Shown in pieces: positions 33,187 through 42,955 of a DNA stretch of 64,000 nucleotides. This DNA comes from Branchipolynoe longqiensis. Lineage: Eukaryota; Annelida; Polychaeta; Phyllodocida; Polynoidae. The stretch is from assembly GCA_030323885.1 (NCBI GenBank), contig CM059187.1, positions 122,851,593 through 122,915,592 on the forward strand. Reading direction: 5' to 3'. The translations under genes were made by a program, and so were the position numbers. Position 1 is the first letter of the stretch. Each line of letters starts with the position of its first letter. The notes below the pieces were generated by a model. It was given only the letters and a program-made list of their open reading frames with translations, was not told where the DNA came from and made no database searches.

Positions 33187-33584
33187 TGTTTTTTTTGTTT
33201 TTTTGTTTTTCTTTTTTTTATTGAGGCTGTATTTATACTGTCCATAGCATATAAGCCCGGGTACCCAGGCTTGTTTTCAATGCTGGCCAGTTGTAGTGTT
33301 GGTGTTATCTTACCACACAGTGGCTGCTGATAAGGTATTTGATTGCCTGCATTTCAGTAGCAGATAGATAATTGGTTGGTATGGTTAGTAGCCTATGTTA
33401 GTTTTTTTGGATTTTCTTGGTATATATGTTTTTATTTTTCTACTCTTATTACTAGACTAGCCTACTCCTATTTACATATCATAGGCTTGTACGTAGCTGT
33501 GTGGTGTGTTATCTGGCTACTTTTGGCATGGTTACCTTCCATTGGGCATCCCGCTGGTGGGCCGTGACATATCACATGCCCCTT
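33187..33584 (-). other. LINE 3' UTR and A-rich tail
   Basis: Non-coding on the minus strand after the ORF2 stop at 33585. It contains the conserved block seen at 7063-7421 and ends in AAAACAAAAAAAC-type sequence at the junction with the host MITE. Confidence 0.85.
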
Positions 33585-36448
33585 TCAGTGCAGCTTACTG
33601 GGGTTTCCTAGCCTTATTTTGCACAGATATTTTTTGTAAGTTTTTAGGTCAGGAATTTGTCGTTCCTTTACCGTTTGGGCATTCCACAACTTGGCAGCCA
33701 TTTCCAGCGTGCTTCTCTCATGAGCTTTTATTCGGCTTCTGGTCTGCTTTAGTAGGGGTGCATTATTTGCTCTAGTAGCCCTTTGTGGTTCTGTTAGAAG
33801 TTTACTGTTTTGACTATAGCTATATGCTAATGTTTTCAAATGAATTATTCTCCTATTTTCTAGTAGTTTCACTTTGGTTCTTTTGTGTATGTCATAGGTT
33901 GGGTGCAGCTTGTCTACTCCTTAGACAGATTTTTAGGGCTCTGTATCTGGCAGTGTTTGCAGTTTTTTTAGTAGGTTCTTTTTCTCGCACCCATGTAGTT
34001 TACATCTCCATAGTCAAAATAGGGGAGCACCATGCCCTTAAAGATTTTTATTGACATTTCTTGTGTCATGTAGTCTCTTAGCTTTGCAAATAGCCACAGT
34101 TTGTGGTTTACTTTTTGTATAATTTATTTATACATAGGTTGTAGTTTAGTTGGCTGTCCAACTCAAGGCCTAGGTATTTGTAATGGTCTACATTTTCTAG
34201 TGTTTGGTTTCCTAACTTACAGTGTAGTTTTCTTTCTGGCATTTGTTTATGCGAGAAGAGAACTGTTTTTGATTTGCTTGTGTTGATGGTTATTTTGTTG
34301 GACTCACACCACTCATCTAGTTTTAGTAGGAGTTTATTTAGTTTAGTTATTACCTCCTCCTCTGTGGTGCCATTTGCGTATATGACTGTGTCATCTGCAT
34401 ATAGTTGGAGGCATTCAGTTTGCAACCATTTTTCAAGGTCGTTTATCTAGATTATAAAGAGTAGTGGCCCTAACACTGACCCGTGGGGTACACCACATGT
34501 GACAGGTTGGTTGTCTGATCTAGTGTATTGTTTATTTTTTGTTTTCTGTTGCCTGGTTGTTCAGGTAGCATCTTATCCAAGTCCATAGTGTTGATTTTTA
34601 TGCCCCATGTTTTTTAGTTTTTCCAGTAGTAATCTTGTGGTCTACTGTGTCAAATGCTTTGCTGAAGTCAATGAAGCTGCTCCACTATTGTTTTTGTTCA
34701 TTGATGCCATTATGTCATTTGTTAGTTACTATGTTTTGATGTGGAGTGCAGTTTCCTGAAGCCCCCTTGTCTTCGTTTAGTATATCGTGTATATCATTTT
34801 TTCCAGGTGTACATCTGAAGTGTCTATGGTAACACTTTTTCAATGAGCTTGCCTGGGGTTTGAAGAATTGATATTGGCCTGTAGTTTCCCATGTTTTGTT
34901 TGTCTCCCCCCTTGTGAATGGGGGTGATGGTTGCCATTTTCCAGGCTGAGATAAAACGCCCCTGCTCAAAGGAGATGTTGAATAGGTCTACTATGGTGGC
35001 CGGGATGGCTTGGAGTGCCTCTTTCAGTACTTTGGTTGGTATTTCATCTATTCCACTTGGTTTATTCGTGTCTATGTCATTTATTAATTTTTTTACTTCT
35101 ATCATATCTGTTTTGCAGGTGGGGATTTCGTTCTCCACAGTTCCTGATCTGTTTTCCCATCTTTTTTTGAATTTTTCTGACAGCTTTTTCCCTATTGTGG
35201 CAAAGTGTCTGTTCAGTTTGTTTGCTGCATCTTTGTCTGTGAGCATTGCCCCTTCGTTATCTTGGAAGTTTGTATGCTCTTCTTTGTTATTTTTTGGGAA
35301 TAATAGGTTTACATTTTTCCAGAATTTGTTTGTGTTGCTTCCCCAGTCTTTGTCCAGCTTTATTATGTATTTCTTTTTTGCTGTTCTCACAGCTTTGAGA
35401 CAGTTGTTTCTGGCGATGCGGTAGGCCAGTTTGTCTTCTATTGTTTCTGTGCGTTTTGCTTTATCACCCAGTTTACTTTTGGTTGTGATGAGTGTTAGCA
35501 GGTCTTTGTCTACGCAAGGGTCTTGGTTTTTTTGTACTTTTATTTTCTTCATGGGACACATCTCATCAATTGATTTTCTTATTTCTGTGATGATGTTGTC
35601 CCAATAGATATCGACATCATCTCTGTTTTGTGTGATGTTGCTTATGTTTTGGTGCAGATGATTTTTTAATGTATCTTCTGAGTAGTTTTTTAAGGACCTG
35701 CCCATTTTGTATTCATAGTGATTTGTGCTTTTAAGCTTTTTCCTGGTTACATATACTAGTTCGTGGTCGCTTATACCCCAGCTTCTAGTGCCCCATTTTG
35801 TGGCATGGTTTGAGCTGGTTAATATTAGGTCTATTGTTGAGCTATTGTTGCTTAGCCTTGTGTTTTCAGTGATGAGCTGCTGCAGGCCTAAGATCTTGAT
35901 GGTGGTTTGCAGCATTAGTTTATTTTTGTCATTGCTGCTGTAATTCACATTGAAGTCCCCTAGAACAAAGATTTCTGCATTTGTTGATTTTTTTACAGTG
36001 TTTATGCTCTTTTCTAGTTCTTCAAGGAATACTTCAATTTCACCTGACGGTGGCCTATAGAGGCTCGCTATGGCTACATTTGCTTGCTTTTCATTTTTTA
36101 TTAGGCACCCTAGTAGCTCTATGTGCTCATTTGAGAGATTTGTTGGTTTTAGCTTTTCAGTGTCTAGGTTTTTGGTGGCTTTGCAGTAAATGGCAACCCC
36201 TCCACCTTTCTTTGTTTGGTTCATTGCATTAATGTGCTGTCTGTCATTACGTACAAGCCTATATCCGTCTATATTGAGGGTGTTGTCTTGGTGCTTGTCA
36301 GTGAACCATGTCTCTGATAACGTTAGTACATCTAGATTGTCTTTTTTAGATGCATTTTTATTATGTCTATTTTATTGGATGCACTCTGGCAGTTTAGGTG
36401 GGCGAAGTGTGTGCCCCTTCCCAGTTTGCATTCAATCTCTTCTACCAT
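33585..36448 (-). pseudogene. LINE ORF2: endonuclease and reverse transcriptase, frameshifted
   Basis: ORF2 makes the element's endonuclease and reverse transcriptase for target-primed reverse transcription. The start chosen is the ATG at 36448, because the endonuclease N-terminus (THFAHLNCQS) follows at once. A frameshift near 36345 breaks the frame before LSETWF. The longest intact stretch (36224-34824) has KGGGVAIYC, VLGDFNVN, TIDLILTS and ISDHELV, which carry the endonuclease's catalytic Asn, Asp and His signature, then reaches RT motif NYRPISIL. Downstream, FIDFSKAFDTVDH (about 34675-34640), a GS-LGPLL-like block and YADDT (34401-34387, catalytic Asp pair) are present but separated by frameshifts and stops. 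The C-terminus (33872-33585) has a conserved basic region with KLWNAQ. Coding length is about 950 codons, normal for this class. Confidence 0.93.
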
Positions 36449-36772
36449 ATTTATTTTACTTTAAATAATATTTTTAGGATAGTGGTTGCTTGATTTCGCG
36501 ATTTTTTGATTTTGTTTTGATTTTATTTTGGCTTAGTGATTGATGGATTCGGGGTGTATGTGCTGGTGCATACAGCACACATGGCCCCTTTTGATAGATA
36601 GTCATGCATACCTCCATTACTTTTACCTGTGCGCATAGAGGAAGACATGAACATAAAAGTGTGTATTAGTTGTACCTGATTATACTTATGATTTAGGGTT
36701 TGGTTAGTGAAATTTTTCAATTACTTCTTGTTTTCTTATGACATATTTGTTTTTGCTCGATAATTTATTTGT
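36449..36772 (-). other. LINE inter-ORF spacer
   Basis: About 320 bp on the minus strand between the NADAR ORF stop and the ORF2 start. A 65-codon open frame (36720-36523) shows no domain. Confidence 0.6.
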
Positions 36773-37246
36773 TTATTTATTAGTATTTGCTTCCTTGCAC
36801 AGGCTTTCCTTAATTTTTTGGAGGATGTTCCCCATTTTATTTTTGTATCCTTGTTTTACTGTTTCGCCTTCACTGGCGCTGTCCAGGTACCGACCTGAGC
36901 CCCAATATGGGCATTTTGTGCATTCCCTGAATGCATTTCCTGGAGCATTTATTAGTTTCTCCTTCAGGCTTTCGTTTTGTGTGAATTTTGCGCAGACGAT
37001 GTCCTCCAGCACATTTTCATTGGTTTTGCACCAATCCTGTGTTCTCCATATCTTCTTTGCCATTGCCTTGATGGTATATGGATTTTCAGTGTTGTCTATC
37101 ATTCTCATTATGTCGTGTTTCTCATGGTATTTTGCCATTATTGAGCTGTAGTATTGCTCTGCTGATGTATATTTTTTACCATCCTTTCCAGTGATTTCAC
37201 ACTTGTAGAGATTGCTCAAAGGGGAGTTGTGTCCTTGGAAAGACAT
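36773..37246 (-). CDS. NADAR/YbiA-like domain ORF within the LINE
   Basis: An intact 157-codon ORF that reads as a complete NADAR domain (N-glycosidase fold of the YbiA family). Visible landmarks: residues 3-14 FQGHNSPLSNLY (family F-x-SPLSNFY); 26-33 YTSAEQYY (family Y-x-SxEHYYQ); 55-65 NPYTIKAMAKK (family NPxxAKxLG); W72; 79-98 with ED-x3-AKFTQN-x6-L (family M-x6-KFxQNxxLxxxL); 106-118 FRE-x6-WGSG (family LVE-x7-WGIG). Family length is ~150 residues, so nothing is missing. The ATG lies just before the domain and overlaps the end of ORF1 by 31 nt in another frame. It is therefore either a separate overlapping ORF or the C-terminal part of ORF1 cut off by a frameshift. Known NADAR enzymes cleave N-glycosidic bonds in riboflavin intermediates or remove ADP-ribose from guanine in nucleic acids. 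The role here is inference. A K-rich C-terminus (residues 132-157) follows the domain. Confidence 0.9.
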   Translation of the reverse strand: MSFQGHNSPLSNLYKCEITGKDGKKYTSAEQYYSSIMAKYHEKHDIMRMIDNTENPYTIKAMAKKIWRTQDWCKTNENVLEDIVCAKFTQNESLKEKLINAPGNAFRECTKCPYWGSGRYLDSASEGETVKQGYKNKMGNILQKIKESLCKEANTNK

Positions 37247-38296
37247 GTGTGTTCCCTAGTTGCTGCCTTCTCAGGTGTGATTTCTGCTATTTCTATTTTA
37301 TCAAATTCGTTGGGCTTATAGATTTTTCCATTTACCTCTATATTGCATCCTTTCATTTTGATTGACTTTATTTTTTCGTTTTTGTTCTCCATTGCAAGTG
37401 TGTACATTTGTTGTACCGTTTTCTCATTTAGCATTTTGGCTTCTGATCTGACCGGCCTCATTGTTACCTTGCTGTAGCTTTCTTTTGACTGGAGCATTTT
37501 TTTTTTCTGGAAGAGTTCTTTTTTGTGTGACTCCTTTTCCAGCTGGATTTTGATGCTCCTTGGTCTGCTTGTGATTTTTTCGGTGTTTTGGGTTTCTGTA
37601 TCTTTGGTTTCCTTGTCTTTATTTTTGTCTGAGGTCTGCTCGTTGTTGTCTGTGGTTTTTTTTTGGTGTTGCCTCTTTTTTCATTTTCTTTCCTAGACGG
37701 AAGGCTTTGGTCACTACCGTCCAGCCAAAGTCACAGTCTGCTTCTTTTAGCATGTTTGTGACAGTTTTCTCCATGTTTTCGTCTTCTTTTTCCGGGATGC
37801 CATGTACTATGATGCTGAGTTTTTTCCCATCACTTTTTGTTGCCTCTGTTTGGGCTGTATCCGTGGGTGGCTTCCTTTTGTCCATGGGCGCAGTCCTGGT
37901 ATTGTTTATACCTTTGTTTTCATTTGTGATGTTCGTTTGTTCTTTGAGCTTCTCAAACTCAGATTTGTACCACGTGCATTCTATTTGCAACGTGTTGTAT
38001 GCTACCTGTAGTGCCTGCAGTTGGTTATGATATTCATTGTCATTGTCGTTGTCCCTTGGTTTTGTTTTGTTTTTTCCAACATTTCCATTGTCATTCGTGC
38101 CGTTTCCGTCATTTACTTTTATATCCTTTTTGTTTTTGCCCCCCTTCGCTAATTCTTCTTTTACTGTTTGGATTACCAGTCTCACTATCTCATCCTTATC
38201 CATATGCTTATCTCCGTGTTCCGTTATTTCCACACGCTTACCTCCATGCTCCGTTATTTCCATTTCGTTATCCTGTTTGTCGTCCTTTCCCTCCAT
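37216..38296 (-). pseudogene. LINE ORF1: coiled-coil and RRM-like RNA-binding protein
   Basis: ORF1 proteins of LINEs bind element RNA as multimers and act as chaperones. The start is the ATG at 38296 (MEGKDDKQ). The first ~95 residues are charged and Lys/Glu-rich. A likely coiled coil follows (LQALQVAYNTLQ), then an RRM-like region with SIIVHGIPE and TKAFRLGKK, similar in layout to L1-type ORF1 proteins. The frame is lost at an A8 run (about 37659-37666) and resumes in the next frame (PRSIKIQLEKE ... ATREH) until the stop at 37216. A one-base slip in the A run is the simplest cause. The 3' end overlaps the NADAR ORF start. Confidence 0.85.
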
Positions 38297-39002
38297 TTTT
38301 AACGACTGGTTATCTGTCGTAGTGTTCTAGTGAACAAATTTTTTTTTTTTGGTTATGAGTATTTGTAGGGACATGAAACGTCGAAAAACGTCGAAAAACG
38401 TCGAAAAACGTCGATCGGCGGTATTACATTGAATTTTGAAATCGTTTTTCACAAATCGACGTACTGCACCTTACTGCAACAAGCAACAGCGTTCACTCAA
38501 ACATAGTTTAAAAGAGAACAGGCCATAGACTCAGTGTATACAAATACTATTTGTGTGCTGGTGAGTGACAGCTGGTGAGTGATAATAGGGGAATCTATCA
38601 GTTCACTCAACTCAACAGTGGTTTTGAGTCATTTAGACATTATAAAGCACACACACACACACCTCAACAGCAAAGCAAAGTATATGGGTGATAATATGCC
38701 ATGGTACTTAGCTGTGAGTGATAGTACATTCGTTGTACCAGGTGATACAAATCCTGGCAATCTGTAGCCTTGTTTTTGCCGTTTTCGGCGATTCCCGCCG
38801 TACCTAACGGTCGATAGGGATGTTTTGATTTTGTTTTTAGTGTATTCCTGCTTACAGGTCTATCCTGTAGTATCCTGGGATGTTTGTATAGTATCCTGGG
38901 ATGTTTATGAGGAAAATCCGCTTAGTCTTGGTTTTTTATGCACACTTTAGTATATTGGATTCGCGATAATCAGCGTCCGCGTAAGATTAACGTACACTCA
39001 CG
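38297..39002 (-). promoter_or_regulatory. LINE 5' UTR / probable internal promoter region
   Basis: About 700 bp upstream of ORF1 on the minus strand. It includes a triple CGTTTTTCGA repeat (38378-38412), a (TG)n tract (about 38648-38662) and a duplicated 'aacatcccaggatactat' motif (38880-38910). Promoter function is expected for a LINE 5' UTR but is not shown by sequence. Confidence 0.55.
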
Positions 39003-39099
39003 GTCGCCAAAACTCTGACACCATAGACAACTGCAGTAATAGGTTCTATTAAAGTGGCTCAATATTCCCTTCTATGTGGCAAGTTCAGCAGTATCTTAA

Positions 39100-39722
39100 G
39101 CTAGGATTCCTTACACGCGGTATGCGGTATGCGAATGCAAATGCGAATGCGGCAAACAATCGAAACGCCTTGAAGTCAATGGGCTGCAACCCTTACATGC
39201 GGTATGCGAATGCGAATGCGAATGCGAATGCGACAACTCGATCGGTCCCTGTAGCGATCGGTCCGGCATGCGGTATGCGGCACGCAGGGTGTGAATAGAA
39301 ACCTGAGTCTGTTGTGTCCATTAGTTTAACACTAGGAGAGGCGACTGAGCATTACGGAACAGTCTCACAGAGGGGTGCTAATTGGAAACACATGGTGAGC
39401 TGGGCACCGGGAGACATACGGTTAGGGGAAAGCTAAAAATGCTACCATATGCACAGAAATATGAATACTTATCTATAATTTGGTTATAATAAAGGTAGGA
39501 ACCCCCATGTGACCTACGAAAAAGTACATAGATATAAATCCAATATTTGGTCATATACAGTGCAGTAAGGAGTATACTTGTTTATTTTTATTTTTTAAAT
39601 ATAGCCAGTCATGTGCCGTCTGCCGCATGCCGCATACCGTGTAGAAGGAATCTTCCCATTCGCATACCGCATACCGCATGCCGCATGCTGCATGCCGCAT
39701 ACCGCGTAGAAGGAATCTCAGC
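39100..39722. mobile_element. GCGAATGCG-type MITE with TTAA TSD
   Basis: The 623-bp element is flanked by TTAA at 39096-39099 and 39723-39726. The TIRs are GCTAGGATTCCTTACACGCG and (inverted) GCTGAGATTCCTTCTACGCG, extended by GGTATGCGG repeats. Subterminal GCGAATGCGAATGCG arrays are present at the left and GCATGCCGCATACC arrays at the right. The central ~400 bp matches 15173-15665. It has no transposase. Confidence 0.9.
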
Positions 39723-39929
39723 TTAACTTAGATATGTAGAATCAAATCTAGATAATGGTTTTGGTTTTGAAAATGTGATGCTTCATCGGACTATGCAGCT
39801 TTAATATTATATAATGTATTGTTAGTGCTATGGTCCATCCTAAAAATGTCAGTCGCAATCATCGGATGATGTGCAACATCCAGAAGCGGCGGAATATTTT
39901 GTGAATAGGAAGGTGGACCGGCTGCACGT

Positions 39930-40224
39930 GTATGGTGGTGGACTGTGGGGTGGCTGGGTGGTGGAGTAGTTGTGGGGTGGTGGGGGGGGGGGGCTTATGT
40001 GACTGTGAATATTGGTTACGCGTGCAGTTCAGCTGTGGCAGTTCCCAACGTCCCATCTGTGGGTGTGCTACTTACACGTGGGGCGGTCTGTGGTCAGGCC
40101 CTCCATGGGGGTACATGGGGAGTGGGGTGGGGGTGCTGGGGAGGTCGTGTGTGGGTAGGGAATGTCGGTGGATGTGGGGGAGGGGGGGGCTACCCGTGGG
40201 TGCTTGTAGATTTCGGTTTATGGG
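39930..40224. repeat. G-rich low-complexity tract
   Basis: GTGGTGGGG-type sequence with a G run at about 39980-39991. ORFs here are compositional. Confidence 0.7.
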
Positions 40225-41200
40225 TGGAAGCGTTAATCTCTGAGTGTAGGATTATGTATGTGGGTGTAGGAGCATGTATGTGGGTGTAGGAGCATGTATG
40301 TGGGTGAAGGGGTTTGTATTTGGGTGAAGGGGTATGTATGTCGGTGAAGGGGTTTGTATGTGGGTTTAGGTTTATGTATGTGGGTGTAGGGGTGTGTATG
40401 TGGGTGAAGGGGTGTGTATGTGAATGTAGGGGTATTTATGTAGGTGTAGGAGCATGTATGTGGGCGTAGAAGCATGTATGTGGGTGTAGGGGTGTCTATG
40501 TGAATGTAGGGGTATGGATGCAGGTGAGGGATCATGTATGTGGGTGTAGGGGTTTTATGTGGGTGTAGGGGTGTGTATGTGAATGTAGGGGTATGCATGT
40601 AGGTGTAGGAGCATGTATGTCGGTGTAGGGGTGTTATGTGGGTGTAGGGGTGTGTATGTGAATGTAGGGGTATGGATGTAGGTGTAGGAGCATGTATGTG
40701 GGTGTAGGGGTTTTATGTGGGTGTAGGGGTGTGTATGTGAATGTAGGGGTATGGATGTAGGTGTAGGAGCATGTATGTGGGTGTAGGGGTTTTATGTGGA
40801 TGTAGGGGTGTGCATGTGAATGTAGGGGTATGGATGTAGGTGTAGGAGCATGTATGTGGGTGTAGGGGTTTTATGTGGATGTAGGGGTGTGTATGTGAAT
40901 GATGGGGTGTGTATGTGAATGTTGGGGTATGTATGTAGGTGTAGGAGCATGTATGTGGGTGTATGGGTTTTATGTGGGTGTATGGGTTGTATGTGGGCGT
41001 AGGGGTATGTATGTGGGTGTAGGGGTATGTATGTGGGTGCCTATACGGGTTTGCGTCTATGTGTGTGGGTGTTTATGTGGATTTGCGGTGTGTAGGTGTG
41101 TGTGTAGAGCTGTGGGTGGGGATATGGGTGTCTCGGGTGTTTGGGGGTGTGGATATGGGTGTGAATGTGTGCGGGTGTGGGGTATGCGTATGATATTGAC
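40225..41200. repeat. GTGTAGGGGTATGTATGTG minisatellite with ~79-bp higher-order unit
   Basis: Short units of 12-20 bp (gtgtaggggtgtgtatgtg, gtgtaggagcatgtatgtg) form a higher-order repeat visible from the 'ttttatgtgg'-type module at 40553, 40633, 40711, 40790 and 40869, a spacing of 78-80 bp. It decays into TG-rich sequence by 41200. A G-rich tract follows at 41220-41395. Confidence 0.92.
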
Positions 41201-41596
41201 TGTGTGGCTTAATGGATGGTAGTGGGGGGTAGTGTCTGTGGTTGAGTGTGGGGTGGGGGGTGAGTGGAGGGCTGAACATGGGAATGCAGACGTAGGGACA
41301 AGCCGTGCCTGTCAATACGAAACATCACTGTTGCCATCTCGAAGGTCAACCCGGTGGGGGAAGGGGGGCAGGGAGTTGGGAGGGGGGGATGGGGTGTCTG
41401 CCATCGTCCCCGCTGAATACACCACAACCACTCTCCCTGTGCGCGTCGCAGTAGCGCGTGTGTGACGTCACGTGGGAGGTAAAGTCTGGACAGTGGGGGC
41501 TACTTACATTGACTGTTGACTGAAGGTTACGATGACATACCGGTGGGCTCCTACCACGCTCTTTCATTTCCCTGATAACAACTCTTTGAGTTTTTA

Positions 41597-41632
41597 TACT
41601 CGCACAATTCGTTATACATCACATATATATAT
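41597..41632 (+). repeat. inverted partner of 45493-45527
   Basis: The segment actcgcacaattcgttatac then 'atcacatatatatat' is inverted at 45493-45527 (tgtgatgtatagcgaattgt). The pair brackets the retroposon, the DIRS element and the palindromic element. A compact hairpin of the same sequence is at 45738-45790. Confidence 0.8.
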
Positions 41633-42112
41633 ATCATCATCATCATCATGCTGTCGGTCGCGATGCGACAAAGACTGCTTTCATTACTTGACTGCCACTC
41701 TCCATTTAGCTCTCTGCTGTGAGAGTTGCGTCCATGAGTCGGTCTTAATGTCTCTCAGCTTCAGGTTTCATTCATGAAAGCTGCCTGCAAAAGTGTTGAA
41801 GTGCTGCTGGCTTTTGCAAGTTACCAGCAGCACTCTCTCGGGGAGCAAATAGAGGTTTCACACCGGCAAGAACATGTCAAGACAGGCGCAAAACTATTTG
41901 TCCCTGCAGTGGCTGGTCGGGAGATGTTGGGAGTTCCATACATCAACCGCCTTAATGCTGCCACAGTGACATGGTTTTCTGTTTAGGGTTTGCTCCCTTA
42001 GCCTTCGGTTCTGTCAAGAACCTGTACCACAAGGCAGTGGTTTACAACTCTGCAATGCAGGGGCGTCAAACTCCCTGAGGTATTCCTATACCTGCTATAC
42101 CTGCATACAAAA
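41633..42112 (-). mobile_element. LINE-tailed short retroposon, copy 3 (longest)
   Basis: It has the same body as copies 1 and 2 but retains about 110 bp of LINE C-terminal sequence before the (ATG)n tail. On the minus strand, 'aacctgaagctgagagacat' matches 'aacctgaagctaagagacat' at 54848-54867. This copy shows the body-to-LINE-tail junction most clearly. Confidence 0.82.
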
Positions 42113-42233
42113 ATGTATATATATATATACACGCTATATATATATACACTCAATATATATATATATATTTATATATTTATATACATATATATATATATAT
42201 ATATATTGAGGGTATTTTTTTTATATATATATA
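42113..42233. repeat. (TA)n microsatellite left of the DIRS element
   Basis: TA tracts with TACATA and TTTATA interruptions and a short unique break (about 42207-42220). Confidence 0.9.
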
Positions 42234-42276
42234 TTTTACCTCGGTACAACGCCTCGGCTACTGAGGCCGAGGGAGA
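42234..42276 (+). repeat. left inverted terminal repeat of the DIRS-like element
   Basis: It begins TTTTACCTCGGTACAACGCC and ends GAGGCCGAGGGAGA. It is complementary to 45138-45181 with a one-base indel, and itself contains the hairpin CCTCGGctactgaggCCGAGG. Confidence 0.93.
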
Positions 42277-42955
42277 GGAAGCAACATCCGGTTTCAGCAA
42301 TTAGCATATTCCGCTCATAACTGGAGGAACGTTACGAGCAGCTCAGCAGTTTTTACCACGGATTTACTCACTACTACTGTAAGTACCGGAACATAAACTG
42401 GTATATTGGTTCATGAATGTTAATAGCACACGCTTATAAGCTTTTTAAGACAAAGCTTACTTGTACTAAGTAACTTTTACAAGCGTTGTGTTTATCCGGT
42501 GCCGTAGTTCGAGGCATCCATTTTATTTTTGCCGCCCGTTGCCGAACGGAGAGACATGTTGGCTGGAGTCATTTCGTCGCTTAGATAGCATTTATTTTTG
42601 CCGCCCGTTGCCCAACGGTGAGACATGTTGGCTGGAGCCATTTCGTCGTCATGATAGTTTTTTCTGAGGCGTACCTCCGAGTTTCATAATATTTTCTCCA
42701 ACTTGTTGGCGTTGAAGCCACAGGGGGGAGAAGTCTATGATACAGAGAGTGTGGGTGGGACAGTACACTGGTCCCTACCCCTCGATTCGTTTCGGTTCGG
42801 TTCGCCGACCGTTACGCTTTCGTGATACCTTAGCTTACTCACGCCTGGTATAAAACTGATGTAAATACAGTTTTCTTACCCTATAAGGGCTACATGCCCC
42901 TTCCACACTGTTCCACTGGTTCAGTTATTCCTTGAGTTCGTGCTAAACACCCTTT
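42277..42955 (+). other. DIRS-like leader with 69-bp tandem duplication
   Basis: A non-coding leader between the terminal repeat and the first ORF. Two units with period 69 bp (gccgcccgttgcc-aacgg at 42531 and 42600) each contain 'agacatgttggctggag'. The first bases (ggaagcaacatccgg) recur inverted at about 45395-45410 in the neighbouring palindromic element. Confidence 0.8.

Larger units (their letters stand above)
33187..39002 (-). mobile_element. near full-length LINE (CR1/L2/Rex1-like) with NADAR ORF
   Basis: This non-LTR retrotransposon of about 5.8 kb lies on the minus strand. In order it has a ~0.7-kb 5' UTR, ORF1 (coiled coil plus RRM-like), a NADAR-domain ORF, ORF2 (apurinic-type endonuclease plus reverse transcriptase), a ~400-bp 3' UTR and an A-rich tail (T-rich at 33187-33222 on the plus strand). 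Its 3' end recurs at 7063-7421. Several frameshifts and stops make this copy inactive, but divergence looks modest. Clade placement is by motif style and is uncertain. No clear TSD is visible because the host MITE junction has lost about 8 bp. Confidence 0.92.
33030..39813 (+). mobile_element. TTAA-MITE split into three pieces by two insertions
   Basis: Pieces at 33030-33186, 39003-39099 and 39723-39813 sum to about 340 bp and follow the family consensus in order (TTAAAGTTGCATGGTCCGATG to CATCGGACTATGCAGCTTTAA). The gaps are filled by the LINE and by the 623-bp GCGAATGCG MITE, so the TTAA-MITE predates both. Confidence 0.9.

Noticed and set aside
34918..36468. Plus-strand ORFs of 70-170 codons rich in Phe/Leu/Ser
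   Set aside because: They are antisense shadows of the LINE ORF2, whose minus-strand translation has clear endonuclease and RT motifs.
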